Made by a program: the position numbers and the translations under genes
The notes under the pieces: model-generated
Told to the model about the DNA's origin: nothing
Databases searched by the model: none
Seen by the model: the letters and a program-made list of their open reading frames with translations, nothing else
Shown: positions 1-8,145 of the stretch, piece after piece
How positions within the stretch are numbered: the stretch's first letter is position 1
How the letters are laid out: each line of letters begins with the position of its first letter
From: Bacillota bacterium
GTDB taxonomy: Bacteria; Bacillota; Clostridia; Lachnospirales; Lachnospiraceae
Reading direction: 5' to 3'
NCBI GenBank assembly: GCA_023414985.1
Contig: JAEZLY010000173.1
Coordinates: 1 to 20,996 of the forward strand
DNA: 20,996 nt

Positions 1-895
1 CATCTGCACCTATCATGAATCCATTATTCTTCTCGAACTTCATGAATTTACACATGGAGATTGCCCTATCCCGATCCACTCCTCCGTCGTTCAGCACCAG
101 GACGCAATGTCTTTGCGTATAGCCGTAATTCGGTCCGTGCATTCCCTCCTCCAGCTCATATCCAATCGATATAATCTGAGGCGTCTCCCAGACCTTCACG
201 GCACCCTCCAGGGCTACCCCATATAAGGCCCCTGCTCCTGTAAATACGATGCAGTCTGCCTGCAGCATATTTCTTCTGTCCTTATCCAGCCATGCCATAG
301 TCTTCTCAATTACCGGTGCGATATTGGCCACAGCCCTTTTCGCCTGACCGATATATTCCTGCTCGATATCTTTTTTTAAAAATCCGTTCCTTCTGCCCAA
401 CTCCATCCCCAAAAGCATGATGGTAAGCACTGTGGTACTGTAGCCGATGGTCCGCATCGGATATTCTTCCCTGCCGCAGCCCATATCGATATAAGCACCG
501 GCTCCCTGCGCAGCCGGGGTAGTGGAAGCTTCTGATATTGCCGCAGTCATCCAACCATTTTCTTCTGCCAGGTTAAGAGCCTTTAAAGTAAGCTTTGATG
601 TGCCTGTTTGGGATATAAAGAGATACAGCGCCTCTTTGTTTCTATAGGATACACTGTTGATAAATTCGTTGGGTGTAACCACAGTAACCCTCACCCCTGA
701 AGCCTGTTCTGTCAAATATCTTGCAGTAATGGCTGAAGTATTCGAGGTACCGGAACCCACCAGAACCAATTCGTCCGTATTTATCAGTCTTTCTCCGTAT
801 TTTTGAAAAACCCCGGAAAAGGTTTCTTCCCTTTTCTCCAGGATTGCTTCCAAAAGTGACGGAACACGTTTAATACAATCCAACAAACTAACCAT
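1..895 (-). CDS. Tandem SIS-domain sugar-phosphate isomerase/deaminase-like protein (3' end outside window)
   Basis: Encodes 298 visible residues with two SIS (sugar isomerase) domains; the C-terminus lies beyond the window edge. The first domain (about residues 35-165) has the phosphosugar-binding signatures GSGTSNTS (47-54) and SQTGTSK (95-101). The second (from about 205) has TGAGALYG (219-226) and EEGMHGP (249-255), which resembles the Glu...HGP active-site segment of the GlmS isomerase domain. The start ATG at 895 is preceded by AGGAG at good spacing. As the last visible gene of the operon, after a hydrolase and a sugar kinase, it would convert a hexosamine-6-phosphate into fructose-6-phosphate, as SIS-type glucosamine-6-phosphate deaminases do. 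FrlB-like (fructoselysine) or AgaS-like roles are alternatives. The domain call is secure; the substrate is inference from context. Confidence 0.88.
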   Translation of the reverse strand, partial: MVSLLDCIKRVPSLLEAILEKREETFSGVFQKYGERLINTDELVLVGSGTSNTSAITARYLTEQASGVRVTVVTPNEFINSVSYRNKEALYLFISQTGTSKLTLKALNLAEENGWMTAAISEASTTPAAQGAGAYIDMGCGREEYPMRTIGYSTTVLTIMLLGMELGRRNGFLKKDIEQEYIGQAKRAVANIAPVIEKTMAWLDKDRRNMLQADCIVFTGAGALYGVALEGAVKVWETPQIISIGYELEEGMHGPNYGYTQRHCVLVLNDGGVDRDRAISMCKFMKFEKNNGFMIGAD

Positions 896-946
896 ATTAC
901 GATCTCCTGTCTTTGGTCATTCGATTTAATTCCTACAGAGCTTATC

Positions 947-1897
947 CTAATATTGGAATACCAGTCCTGACAAATCTCGGTCAGGATCATAGCATTTCAT
1001 TGCAAATAGAACAGCTCCCTCTTCCGGTGAAAATCTCGGTCTTAAAAGCTGTCCTCCAATTTGCTCTACTTCCTTCGCCAAAGGCTGTAAAATACAATCG
1101 CCGGATTGAAACAACCCTCCTGAATAGGAAACCTTAAAGCAACTGTCACACAAATCGAGTTTTTTTGCCACAGCATGAATAGCTAAGGCCAGTTCCTTCG
1201 CTGCCTCCCGATAAAGCTCTGCGGCAGTAGTATCCCCAAGCTCATATGCCTTCTGAAGAAGTATCTGAATTTTTGCCGTCTCCGATCCTTGATGAGCAAG
1301 CTCATGATTTAACCTGTGGATAAACAGCAGGTCCTCATCGATGGTAAAATGCTCCCGGAACAGATCATAGATCTGTGTTCTGGGCAATCTGCCATCAGCC
1401 TGCTTTGCATAAATTCCTATGGTCTTTGCTCCCAGCCAGGTACAGGAGCCCTCATCACAGTATGCCCCCCAGCCACTGGCCCTGGCTGCAATTCCCTTCT
1501 GATTCACGCCGTAGCAGATGGAACCCGTTCCGGCCACAATATTGATGCCTGGCTCCATTGCCAAAGAACCGGACCAGCCAAGATAACAGTCACATTCGCA
1601 GCATACTTTTCCTTTGCCGACAACTTCCTCACAAACTCTTGTGATATCTTCTTCGCTACCGTCAGCCTCTCCATATCCCGGGAATCCAAAGGCTGCAAAG
1701 GTGATATCATCCTTCTTGATATTGGCATAAGAGGAAATCTTCTCTATCCCTTCCTCCAATAATTTCTTCAGTCCGGCAGTACCGTTGGAAAAAAAATCTC
1801 CGCTGCCACTGACATACCTGGCTAATATAGTTCCATTTTCGTCTGATAGCAGGAAGGCTGTTTTTGTCCCACCTGCATCCACTCCCAAAAAAATCAT
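947..1897 (-). CDS. BadF/BadG/BcrA/BcrD-type sugar kinase (N-acetylglucosamine/glucosamine kinase-like)
   Basis: A 316-residue ASKHA-fold kinase expected to phosphorylate an amino sugar at O6 with ATP in the cytoplasm. The N-terminal phosphate-1 loop is GVDAGGTKT (5-13). A candidate catalytic Asp lies at about 103, phosphate-2 is AGTGS (122-126), and GWGAYCDEGS (142-151) corresponds to the GWG...GDEGS signature of GlcNAc kinases of the BadF/BadG family. Length fits single-domain members. ATG at 1897 has a moderate AGGA upstream at long spacing. It lies 51-52 bp from both neighbours in a same-strand operon. The family also contains (R)-2-hydroxyacyl-CoA dehydratase activators, but those carry a conserved Cys pair for an iron-sulfur cluster, and the setting beside a hydrolase and a SIS protein favours a sugar kinase. 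Glucosamine and N-acetylglucosamine cannot be told apart from sequence alone. Confidence 0.87.
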   Translation of the reverse strand: MIFLGVDAGGTKTAFLLSDENGTILARYVSGSGDFFSNGTAGLKKLLEEGIEKISSYANIKKDDITFAAFGFPGYGEADGSEEDITRVCEEVVGKGKVCCECDCYLGWSGSLAMEPGINIVAGTGSICYGVNQKGIAARASGWGAYCDEGSCTWLGAKTIGIYAKQADGRLPRTQIYDLFREHFTIDEDLLFIHRLNHELAHQGSETAKIQILLQKAYELGDTTAAELYREAAKELALAIHAVAKKLDLCDSCFKVSYSGGLFQSGDCILQPLAKEVEQIGGQLLRPRFSPEEGAVLFAMKCYDPDRDLSGLVFQY

Positions 1898-1949
1898 AGC
1901 ATTCTTATCCTACCTTTATCTTTTCTGAATTGTACTGCTGCTGCCAGAA

Positions 1950-4286
1950 TTAATACAGGTCAGCCAGCAGCCTGATAAAATGCCCTGCCGTAGTCATCCA
2001 AATCTCTTTATAGGTGGCATTATTCGCCATTGGCCAGTAGGGAACATCTTCATTTTCCCTTGTCTGGATTCCCACCGGCATTTCCCCTATGGTCTCACCG
2101 CAATGGGCAGCATATTGCTGGGCAAAATTGTTCCCTGCTCCGTAGATCAGGGATTGGGAAAATGGATTCTTACCGCACATCCAATAGATCTGGTCTCTGG
2201 CAATATCCATTAGTTCCTTATCCTTCAGATAGCTGCCACAGATGGCTGCTGCTTTTCCGGAGGATAACAAAATTGCTGAATTTCCCCGGAAGGAGAACCA
2301 GATGGGAAACTGCCTGATACAATACTCTGCGTTAATCCTTTCACCGCTCATCAGCTGCTTCCTGTAGTTCTCTCTGTCTTCCTCATAGGTGGTAGCGACA
2401 TGCAGGAGCTCAAAGGTCTCCCTATCTGCTGCCTCATCGAATTTGTGGAGCCCTGCCGGAAGCATGCCATAGGGAATGGCATATCCCGCCATCGCCTTTA
2501 TGTATTCTCCGTAAAGCTTGAGCGAATTTTCCCACTCTGCTCTTTTTTCACTGTCCTTTCGTGCATTCAGAACCGCCGATAAGGCTTGCATAAAGATATG
2601 TTCTCTGGACTGATGATTAAAATGAACAATACACGCCTTCCTTTCATCCCGGTAGAAAAATCCCCGGAAGGAAAGACCTGCCTCGCCCTGATCCTGGCAG
2701 GAAAGCATAAGCTCCGCATATTTTTCTGCTTCCGCTGCATAATAGTCCTCTTTGCAGACCTCATAAATCAGTGCAGCTGACCAGCACATAGCTGCATAAT
2801 ACTGGGATAGACTTGCATTGTAGGTATGCTCCATCTTGACGCAGTTTTCCATCCCTACATCATCAAAGCGTGACCGGGCAAAGCCGTAATCCTCCTTAGC
2901 GACATTTAGTGCAACCCAGGAAAGATCTTTATCATAATCAACCAATGCCCTTGCAGCAAAGGCTTCCACCCCACTGAGCAGGAAATTATCAAAGGATCTG
3001 TTATGGCACCTTACCAGCTCATCATCACCGTCGCCGATAAAGCCATTGGTCCACCTGGACAGTCCCGCGCTGAAGGCACGGAAACCATCTCCGAACCGGG
3101 AACGCAGCAGAAAATCAAGTCCCCAGCAGGCTTCTTCCATAAGTCTGTTATAAAGAAGTGTATCCTCCTCTACTTTTTCAGCCAATTCAAATAGCGCCTG
3201 AACCACTTCTCCCGTCTGAAGGGTCTGCTGAGATAAATCTCCCGCATCATGCCAACCTCCGTTAAACGGTATCTTAAGGCCTTTATGTTCTGCGATCACA
3301 TCCCCATGGCAGGAGCTGTGTCCGCTGCCCACAGGGAAGCCGCATCGCTCGGAATAGATGTAGTTCAGGACTTTCCAGGCAGTATCCTCCATCGCATTTT
3401 CTGCGATGGAGAAGCTGTCTGTAAAAATATCTCCAACCTTTAAACGATATTCTCCCTCTTTGGTGAACCCCGAGAAATCCGCCAGCTTACAGATACCCTT
3501 GGCATTCTCAATCCTCATAAGTTCCCCGGAAAATACCGTTTCCCCGGTTATGGTTTCTACCAGTGTAAAGGAATTCTCTTCCGTTTGCAGTACTGCTGTT
3601 TTTCTTCCCTCCGACCAATAGCCCGCACTCGAATAGCCGATACTATCCGGCTGATTCATCCAGCCCAGCGAATGATCAGGCTTTAGAACCTTCTCAAGAA
3701 AGATATCACCGATTTCAATCCTATAGTCGTTAGAGCCGCCCAGCTCCTTACCTGCCAGATAGATGGATATACCAAATTCCGTAATGCAATCCCTTGGCAA
3801 ATCAGGAAACTCCCACACATAGGTATCCCATTCATGATTCTTTAAGTTCACGATATGGTGCCCCTCCCTGTCATAGGGATCCGGAATTTTTGTTGCACCG
3901 TCATTTTTCAGATTCAGAGTAATATAGGGTGCATGGTAACCGTGGCAGTCTGCCTTGATTCTGCAGGTGATACGGTTATATTCCGTCCAGTCTTCACTCT
4001 GCACAGGCAGAACCGCCTCCAGTTCTCCAAAGCCTGTGTAATGCTCCATGGGTTTTGTCGGCTCCACACGAAATGGTCCGTTAAGGATTAATTCTCCTTC
4101 CTTCACCGTTAAGGTTCCAAGTCCCCTTTTCTCCCACATATGGTGGGTGCCATCACTCCAAAGACTTTTCTGTTTCAATACCTGCTTTCGCAGCAATCTT
4201 TTTTCAACACTTTTGCTGTCATCCGGCTTTAGAAGCCTGTGTAGGAAACCGGATTGCTCCAGTTCCTTTAGAAATTCTTTCTGCAA
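1950..4286 (-). CDS. Glycoside hydrolase family 9 protein, cytoplasmic, with extra N-terminal beta domain
   Basis: A 778-residue GH9-type enzyme. Residues about 50-200 form an extra domain that looks beta-rich and carbohydrate-binding-like. About 210-295 resemble the Ig-like domain that precedes many GH9 catalytic modules, and about 296-778 are the (alpha/alpha)6 catalytic domain. GGWHDAGD (343-350) supplies the Asp pair (D347, D350) expected to include the catalytic base, and NNATYKEIW near the end supplies a candidate acid, E761. There is no signal peptide, so it should act on imported oligosaccharides. The start is read as TTG at 4286, with AAGGAG overlapping the stop of the upstream gene at a rather long 11-base spacing; no better start was seen. 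GH9 includes endoglucanases and also exo-beta-glucosaminidases found in Vibrio-type chitin operons. The adjacent kinase and SIS genes favour the latter; a cellodextrinase is the alternative. Confidence 0.85.
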   Translation of the reverse strand: MQKEFLKELEQSGFLHRLLKPDDSKSVEKRLLRKQVLKQKSLWSDGTHHMWEKRGLGTLTVKEGELILNGPFRVEPTKPMEHYTGFGELEAVLPVQSEDWTEYNRITCRIKADCHGYHAPYITLNLKNDGATKIPDPYDREGHHIVNLKNHEWDTYVWEFPDLPRDCITEFGISIYLAGKELGGSNDYRIEIGDIFLEKVLKPDHSLGWMNQPDSIGYSSAGYWSEGRKTAVLQTEENSFTLVETITGETVFSGELMRIENAKGICKLADFSGFTKEGEYRLKVGDIFTDSFSIAENAMEDTAWKVLNYIYSERCGFPVGSGHSSCHGDVIAEHKGLKIPFNGGWHDAGDLSQQTLQTGEVVQALFELAEKVEEDTLLYNRLMEEACWGLDFLLRSRFGDGFRAFSAGLSRWTNGFIGDGDDELVRCHNRSFDNFLLSGVEAFAARALVDYDKDLSWVALNVAKEDYGFARSRFDDVGMENCVKMEHTYNASLSQYYAAMCWSAALIYEVCKEDYYAAEAEKYAELMLSCQDQGEAGLSFRGFFYRDERKACIVHFNHQSREHIFMQALSAVLNARKDSEKRAEWENSLKLYGEYIKAMAGYAIPYGMLPAGLHKFDEAADRETFELLHVATTYEEDRENYRKQLMSGERINAEYCIRQFPIWFSFRGNSAILLSSGKAAAICGSYLKDKELMDIARDQIYWMCGKNPFSQSLIYGAGNNFAQQYAAHCGETIGEMPVGIQTRENEDVPYWPMANNATYKEIWMTTAGHFIRLLADLY

Positions 4287-4301
4287 ACGGGGGTCGTCTC
4301 C

Positions 4302-5876
4302 TTACTTATAATATTTTGCACCCTGGGTGGTATAATACTCTTCCAATCCCTTGATATCCAGTTTATCCAGTCTGTCATACAGCTCTGCCACATTGTCATT
4401 AAACTCTTCATCGCTTTCGGAGAGGTAGATTTTGGTCTCGTAATTTTTTACTGTCTCAATCACCTGATCTAATTTAATTCTCTCCGGTGTATCACTCTTG
4501 GGATTAACCAGCTCAGGTACGATCGTAACCTTCAGATTATTACGTATTTTATCCATAGCTGCATTCGCACTTTCGGAGATACCGGATGCTCTTCCCATTG
4601 CTTCTACGACACCGGAAATACCGAAATAGAAATTAGGGTTGTATTTCTCTGTCATCGTTCCATCATTTCTTGCCTTAAGCCAATCCTCTGAAAATTGAGG
4701 TACACCCTTATCATTCAGTGTATACTCAATGCCTTCCCTTCCCCACTGGGTAACGCGCTGTCCTTCTTCAGAGAACATCCACTGCATCAGCTTTATGGAT
4801 GCTTCCGGATTCTTATTATTCTTTGTAATATAGACACCGGACCAGCCTGTTCCCGGCGTTACATAGGATAGATCGCTCATGGGCATAGCATGCTCAAATG
4901 TTCCTTCGAATCCATTATCATTTAAGCCGCGAGTTAAGGTAGTATCTCTGTCACCGGTCATAAAACTCATGGAAAAGGCTTTATTATTCGTACATAATTC
5001 TTCTGATTGGGTACCATCAGTAAAGGCAAAGTTATCTGCACTGATATAACCGCTGCGGTAAAGATCGTTCATATACTTCAGAAACTCTTTATACTCCGGT
5101 ACTGAGGTCTGATGAATGATTTTGTTGCCCTCTGCTTCCACCATACCCTCTGTAGTAGGAACCCAGCCGGGAATGATATTGGATTTAAAGAAATCCACCA
5201 TAAAGCTTACTTCCATTGTCAGTGGAACCATGTCAGGATATTTTTCCTTCACTGCTCCCAATACCTTTTTATAATCCTCTAAGGTATTCATCTGCATGCC
5301 AAGCTCGTCCAGAATATCTTTACGGTATATCAAGCTGGCAAGAGTAGGAGAACCTGCACTTGCATTTCTCCATTCCTCCTGGGTTGAAGAAGCATTCAGA
5401 ATGGTATAATAGTTACCATCAGTAGCCATGGCTTTTGCTACAGTAATCTGATCTTCACTGGGTTTAAAATCCGGTGCATACTTCTCAATCAGTTCGTTAT
5501 AAGAATAAGAAATATCAGGATTAGAAAGTCTGTCACCAAGCTGGCTGCTGTAAATCAGATCCGGTAAATCATTGGAAGCAATCAAAACACCCAGCTGCAT
5601 TGCATCCACAGCCTTCGTAGGTACCAGTCGCACACCGGTCTGAGCCGTGATTTCATCAGGAATAATTCCTGTGAATTTATCCGTATCATACCAGGTATGG
5701 TCAATAAATACCGTAAGCTCTACAACATCATCCGTTTTTGCCCCCTCCGTCACCTTAGCCTCGGAAGGATCCTCCGATGTTGTTTGTTCCTTTTCCTTAC
5801 CGCAAGCTGTCATAAGGCTGAAAACCATAACAACACACAGTAATGCACACAACGTTTTTCTTAACATTTTTTTCAT
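4302..5876 (-). CDS. ABC transporter sugar-binding lipoprotein (LplA/YtcQ-like)
   Basis: A 524-residue extracellular solute-binding protein. It begins with a Lys/Arg-rich n-region, a hydrophobic core and a lipobox ending MTAC, giving lipidated Cys25 and a Glu/Ser/Thr/Lys-rich linker. The remainder has the look of large CUT1-type binding proteins, including a WMFSEEGQRVTQWG-like segment (beginning about residue 370) that is typical near the hinge of family members. It should capture an oligosaccharide at the outer face of the membrane and hand it to the two permeases encoded upstream. ATG at 5876 has GGGAGAAGG close by. Its stop overlaps the ribosome binding site of the GH9 gene. The 163-base gap to the upstream permease carries two hairpins that could set its expression apart from that of the permeases. 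The ligand cannot be read from sequence. Confidence 0.93.
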   Translation of the reverse strand: MKKMLRKTLCALLCVVMVFSLMTACGKEKEQTTSEDPSEAKVTEGAKTDDVVELTVFIDHTWYDTDKFTGIIPDEITAQTGVRLVPTKAVDAMQLGVLIASNDLPDLIYSSQLGDRLSNPDISYSYNELIEKYAPDFKPSEDQITVAKAMATDGNYYTILNASSTQEEWRNASAGSPTLASLIYRKDILDELGMQMNTLEDYKKVLGAVKEKYPDMVPLTMEVSFMVDFFKSNIIPGWVPTTEGMVEAEGNKIIHQTSVPEYKEFLKYMNDLYRSGYISADNFAFTDGTQSEELCTNNKAFSMSFMTGDRDTTLTRGLNDNGFEGTFEHAMPMSDLSYVTPGTGWSGVYITKNNKNPEASIKLMQWMFSEEGQRVTQWGREGIEYTLNDKGVPQFSEDWLKARNDGTMTEKYNPNFYFGISGVVEAMGRASGISESANAAMDKIRNNLKVTIVPELVNPKSDTPERIKLDQVIETVKNYETKIYLSESDEEFNDNVAELYDRLDKLDIKGLEEYYTTQGAKYYK

Positions 5877-5909
5877 ACCTTCTCCCTTTCAATTTGCCAC
5901 CAAATACAT

Positions 5910-5961
5910 GGTTGAAAGAAGCTTCGTGGCACCTTTCTTTCATTATTATTTTCTTTCAACC
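5910..5961 (-). repeat. Intercistronic inverted repeat upstream of the binding-protein gene
   Basis: Perfect 11-base arms, GGTTGAAAGAA at 5910-5920 and TTCTTTCAACC at 5951-5961, separated by 30 bases. A second 6-base pair of arms (TGCCAC at 5895-5900 and GTGGCA at 5926-5931) interleaves with it, so the two stems would compete or form a pseudoknot. It sits in the mRNA leader just before the binding-protein gene. Stabilisation or processing of the highly expressed binding-protein mRNA is the likeliest role; this is inference. Confidence 0.5.
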
Positions 5962-5994
5962 TTTCGTTCCTTGCTATCCATTCCATTCAGCAGT

Positions 5995-6031
5995 AAAAAT
6001 ATATTTAATTAGAGTATAGCTCTAAATAAAT
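5995..6031 (-). terminator. AU-rich terminator-like hairpin (partial terminator) after the permease genes
   Basis: Arms at 6003-6014 and 6020-6031 pair over 12 bases with one mismatch around a 5-base loop. On the minus strand the stem is followed directly by ATATTTTT. It lies 9 bases after the stop of the upstream permease. The stem is AU-rich, so termination is probably incomplete; read-through would still express the binding protein and enzymes. Confidence 0.45.
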
Positions 6032-6039
6032 AGCCCCTC

Positions 6040-6939
6040 TTATCCTTTTACCGACCCGATCATGATACCCTTTACAAAGTATTTTTGTAAAAAAGGATAG
6101 ACACAGATGATGGGCAATACGGAAATCACCATAGCTGCCGTCTGGATGGAGAAGGAGGTTACAGTGGAATTCGCTTTGGCAGCCGCAGAAGCTGCTGTCA
6201 AATACCCGGCCTGATTTTTATTAATCAGCTCCATCATCAGGTTGGATAAGGTTTTTAAGTTGGGATTCTGAACAAAAAAAGCAGAATCAAACCAGGAATT
6301 CCAGTGATTAACACCCACAAACAATCCAATCGTAGCTAAAAATGCCTTGGAGATTGGAAGTACGATTTTGTGAAATATGGTAAAATCATTTGCACCGTCT
6401 ACTCTGGCTGCATCAAAAAGATCTGATGGTATTTCCTGAAAGAAGGAGATACCTACGATAACGAAAAATGCATTCAAAGCGGTTGGAACAATATATACCC
6501 AAAAGTGATCAAATAAATTCAATGATTTAAGAAGTACATAATTCGGAATAATGCCTGCCGAGAAATACATACTGATAATCAGCAATGTCATGTACAACTT
6601 TCGGTAAGCAAGTTCTTTAAAGGATAGGGCATAGGCCACAATACAGGTAAAAATGACACCGGTAACTGTACCTATCACGGTTCGAAGAATTGAAACGATC
6701 AATCCGTTGAACCACTTGCCGTCTTTAAAAAATGTAATGTAATTCTCCAGAGTCGGCCGCGCCGGCCAGAAATATGTATTACTGGATGCCGTTCCCTCAT
6801 TAAAGGAACGGACTATCGTGAAGAAAAACGGATAAATTGTTATGACTGCAATTGCGATCAGCGCTATATATATAAAAATATCAATTGCGATATCCCCTTT
6901 TCCTTTCTTGCTCTTATGCCTTATGGGGTTTTTCATCAT
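6040..6939 (-). CDS. ABC sugar transporter inner-membrane permease (YtcP/CUT1 type)
   Basis: A permease of about 299 residues with six predicted membrane segments. The EAA cytoplasmic loop reads DAARVDGANDFTIFHKIVLP, the site that contacts the ATPase in binding-protein-dependent importers. The C-terminus, PFLQKYFVKGIMIGSVKG, is the usual ending of CarB/YtcP-type permeases. The longest frame begins with GTG at 6948, but ATG at 6939 lies 5 bases behind GGTGG, while the GTG is too close to any ribosome binding site; ATG at 6939 is therefore preferred, with ATG at 6936 also possible. It is 27 bases downstream of the partner permease. No ATPase gene is present in the operon, as is usual for this subfamily, which relies on a shared MsmX-type ATPase encoded elsewhere. 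Confidence 0.92.
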   Translation of the reverse strand: MMKNPIRHKSKKGKGDIAIDIFIYIALIAIAVITIYPFFFTIVRSFNEGTASSNTYFWPARPTLENYITFFKDGKWFNGLIVSILRTVIGTVTGVIFTCIVAYALSFKELAYRKLYMTLLIISMYFSAGIIPNYVLLKSLNLFDHFWVYIVPTALNAFFVIVGISFFQEIPSDLFDAARVDGANDFTIFHKIVLPISKAFLATIGLFVGVNHWNSWFDSAFFVQNPNLKTLSNLMMELINKNQAGYLTAASAAAKANSTVTSFSIQTAAMVISVLPIICVYPFLQKYFVKGIMIGSVKG

Positions 6940-6966
6940 AAATCCCACCTTTCCTTGATTCCTCCT

Positions 6967-7917
6967 CTAAAACAGGCTGTTCTCAGAGACCTTTTTCGAT
7001 ATTCCGTTACTTACAAAAATTAATATCAATGATACAAAAGACTGTATCAAGCCTACTGCAGTTGCATAGGCAAAGCGGCTGTGCACCATACCGGATTTGA
7101 AAATATGAGTCTGTAAAATCTCTGAGTGCTCAAAGTTCATGGTATTTCCCAACAGATAAGACTGTTCGAAATTCGAACCGCTGAGTCCGCCGCCAAAAAG
7201 ATTTCCCAGGGCTAAAATCAATACCACTGTAACAGTACCCCTAATGGACGGCAGGGTTATCGTCCACATTTTTCTGAGCCTGCCCGCACCGTCCAGATCT
7301 GCTGCTTCATACAGCGTCGGATCAATACCGGTGATTGCTGCCAGAAAGATAATTGTCCACCAGCCCATATCCTTCCATACATCCAAGAAAACCGCCATCG
7401 GCCAGAAATTTTTTGAACTGGTCAGAAATGCAATCGGCTTATCGATAAATCCCGCCCACATAAACAAGGAATTTATAATCCCGTCCGTGGAAAAGAAATT
7501 GATGGTAAGTCCGGCGACAATTACCCACGAAATAAAATGAGGCAGATAAGATACCGTCTGGGTAAATCTTTTGAAGGGTTGATTTTTAACTTCGTTTAAC
7601 ATAAGTGCAAATATTATCGGTACAGGGAAAGAAAACAATAATTTCAACACACTTAATACTACCGTGTTTTTCATAATAGTAACAAAGTTAATATCATTAA
7701 AAAAGTCTTTGAAATGTCTGAGCCCCGCCCACTCGCTAGTAAATATTCCTATGACTTTCTGATCCACTGTGTAGTTCTTAAAGGCCATAATGATTCCTAC
7801 TAATGGTACTAAGGTAAAAACAAACAGATATAGCATACCTGAAAGAGCAAAAAGCTGTAAGAGCCCCTGCTTTTTGAAATTTTTCCTTCGTTCCATTACT
7901 TTTTGGTTTCCAACCAT
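6967..7917 (-). CDS. ABC sugar transporter inner-membrane permease (LplB/YteP type)
   Basis: A 316-residue permease with six predicted membrane segments and the EAA loop EAADLDGAGRLRKMWTITLP. It pairs with the following permease to form the channel of a CUT1-type importer. A longer frame from 7947 has no ribosome binding site, whereas ATG at 7917 is preceded by AGGAGG at 7-base spacing (7925-7930), so 7917 is chosen. It is the first gene of the operon; a promoter with an extended -10 lies about 47 bases upstream. The neighbouring YesM/YesN-type two-component genes are transcribed in the opposite direction, the arrangement typical of oligosaccharide transporters of this class. The substrate is not determined by the sequence. 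Confidence 0.93.
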   Translation of the reverse strand: MVGNQKVMERRKNFKKQGLLQLFALSGMLYLFVFTLVPLVGIIMAFKNYTVDQKVIGIFTSEWAGLRHFKDFFNDINFVTIMKNTVVLSVLKLLFSFPVPIIFALMLNEVKNQPFKRFTQTVSYLPHFISWVIVAGLTINFFSTDGIINSLFMWAGFIDKPIAFLTSSKNFWPMAVFLDVWKDMGWWTIIFLAAITGIDPTLYEAADLDGAGRLRKMWTITLPSIRGTVTVVLILALGNLFGGGLSGSNFEQSYLLGNTMNFEHSEILQTHIFKSGMVHSRFAYATAVGLIQSFVSLILIFVSNGISKKVSENSLF

Positions 7918-7963
7918 CCACTCTCCTCCTAATCTATCCATATTCATTCTTCAATATGGCTTA

Positions 7964-7992
7964 ATCTTAGCATCCTGATTTTTTGATGTACA
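7964..7992 (-). promoter_or_regulatory. Sigma-A-like promoter of the sugar transport operon
   Basis: On the minus strand, TGTACA (7987-7992) and TAAGAT (7964-7969) are separated by 17 bases, and TGC directly before the -10 makes it an extended -10. Both boxes match consensus at four of six positions, fitting a promoter that needs activation by the neighbouring response regulator. Confidence 0.5.
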
Positions 7993-8034
7993 GTGCTAAA
8001 TATTCAGAATACTGTCCATTATTAATATAACGCA

Positions 8035-8063
8035 TTGAAAAATTCCGCACTTCATTGTATAAT
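8035..8063 (+). promoter_or_regulatory. Sigma-A-like promoter of the two-component operon
   Basis: TTGAAA (8035-8040) and a perfect TATAAT (8058-8063) are separated by 17 bases. Transcription would start near 8070, about 75 bases before the preferred start of the histidine kinase at 8146. This supports rejecting the ATG at 8101, which has no ribosome binding site. Confidence 0.7.
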
Positions 8064-8064
8064 T

Positions 8065-8080
8065 TAGCCAACGTTTGAGC
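8065..8080 (+). promoter_or_regulatory. Possible catabolite-responsive element (cre-like)
   Basis: TAGCCAACGTTTGAGC matches the loose CcpA site pattern at 13 of 16 positions; the last three positions fail. It overlaps the expected transcription start of the two-component operon, where CcpA binding would repress. One half of the palindrome is poor, so this may be chance. Confidence 0.22.
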
Positions 8081-8145
8081 AAGAACCTTCGTTACAATAT
8101 ATGGATATTTCACAATGGGTTTTTTACATAGAAACGGAGCCTCCT

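Noticed and set aside
1316..1762. Plus-strand open frame of 148 codons inside the kinase gene
   Set aside because: It is antisense to a well-supported BadF/BadG kinase, has no ribosome binding site and no recognisable domain.
5877..6039. Sugar-responsive riboswitch or glmS-type ribozyme upstream of the binding-protein gene
   Set aside because: The gap holds simple inverted repeats but none of the conserved core sequence of known riboswitches or the glmS ribozyme that I could recognise.
8101..8145. Longer N-terminus for the histidine kinase from the ATG at 8101
   Set aside because: No ribosome binding site precedes it, and GGAG sits properly before the ATG at 8146.
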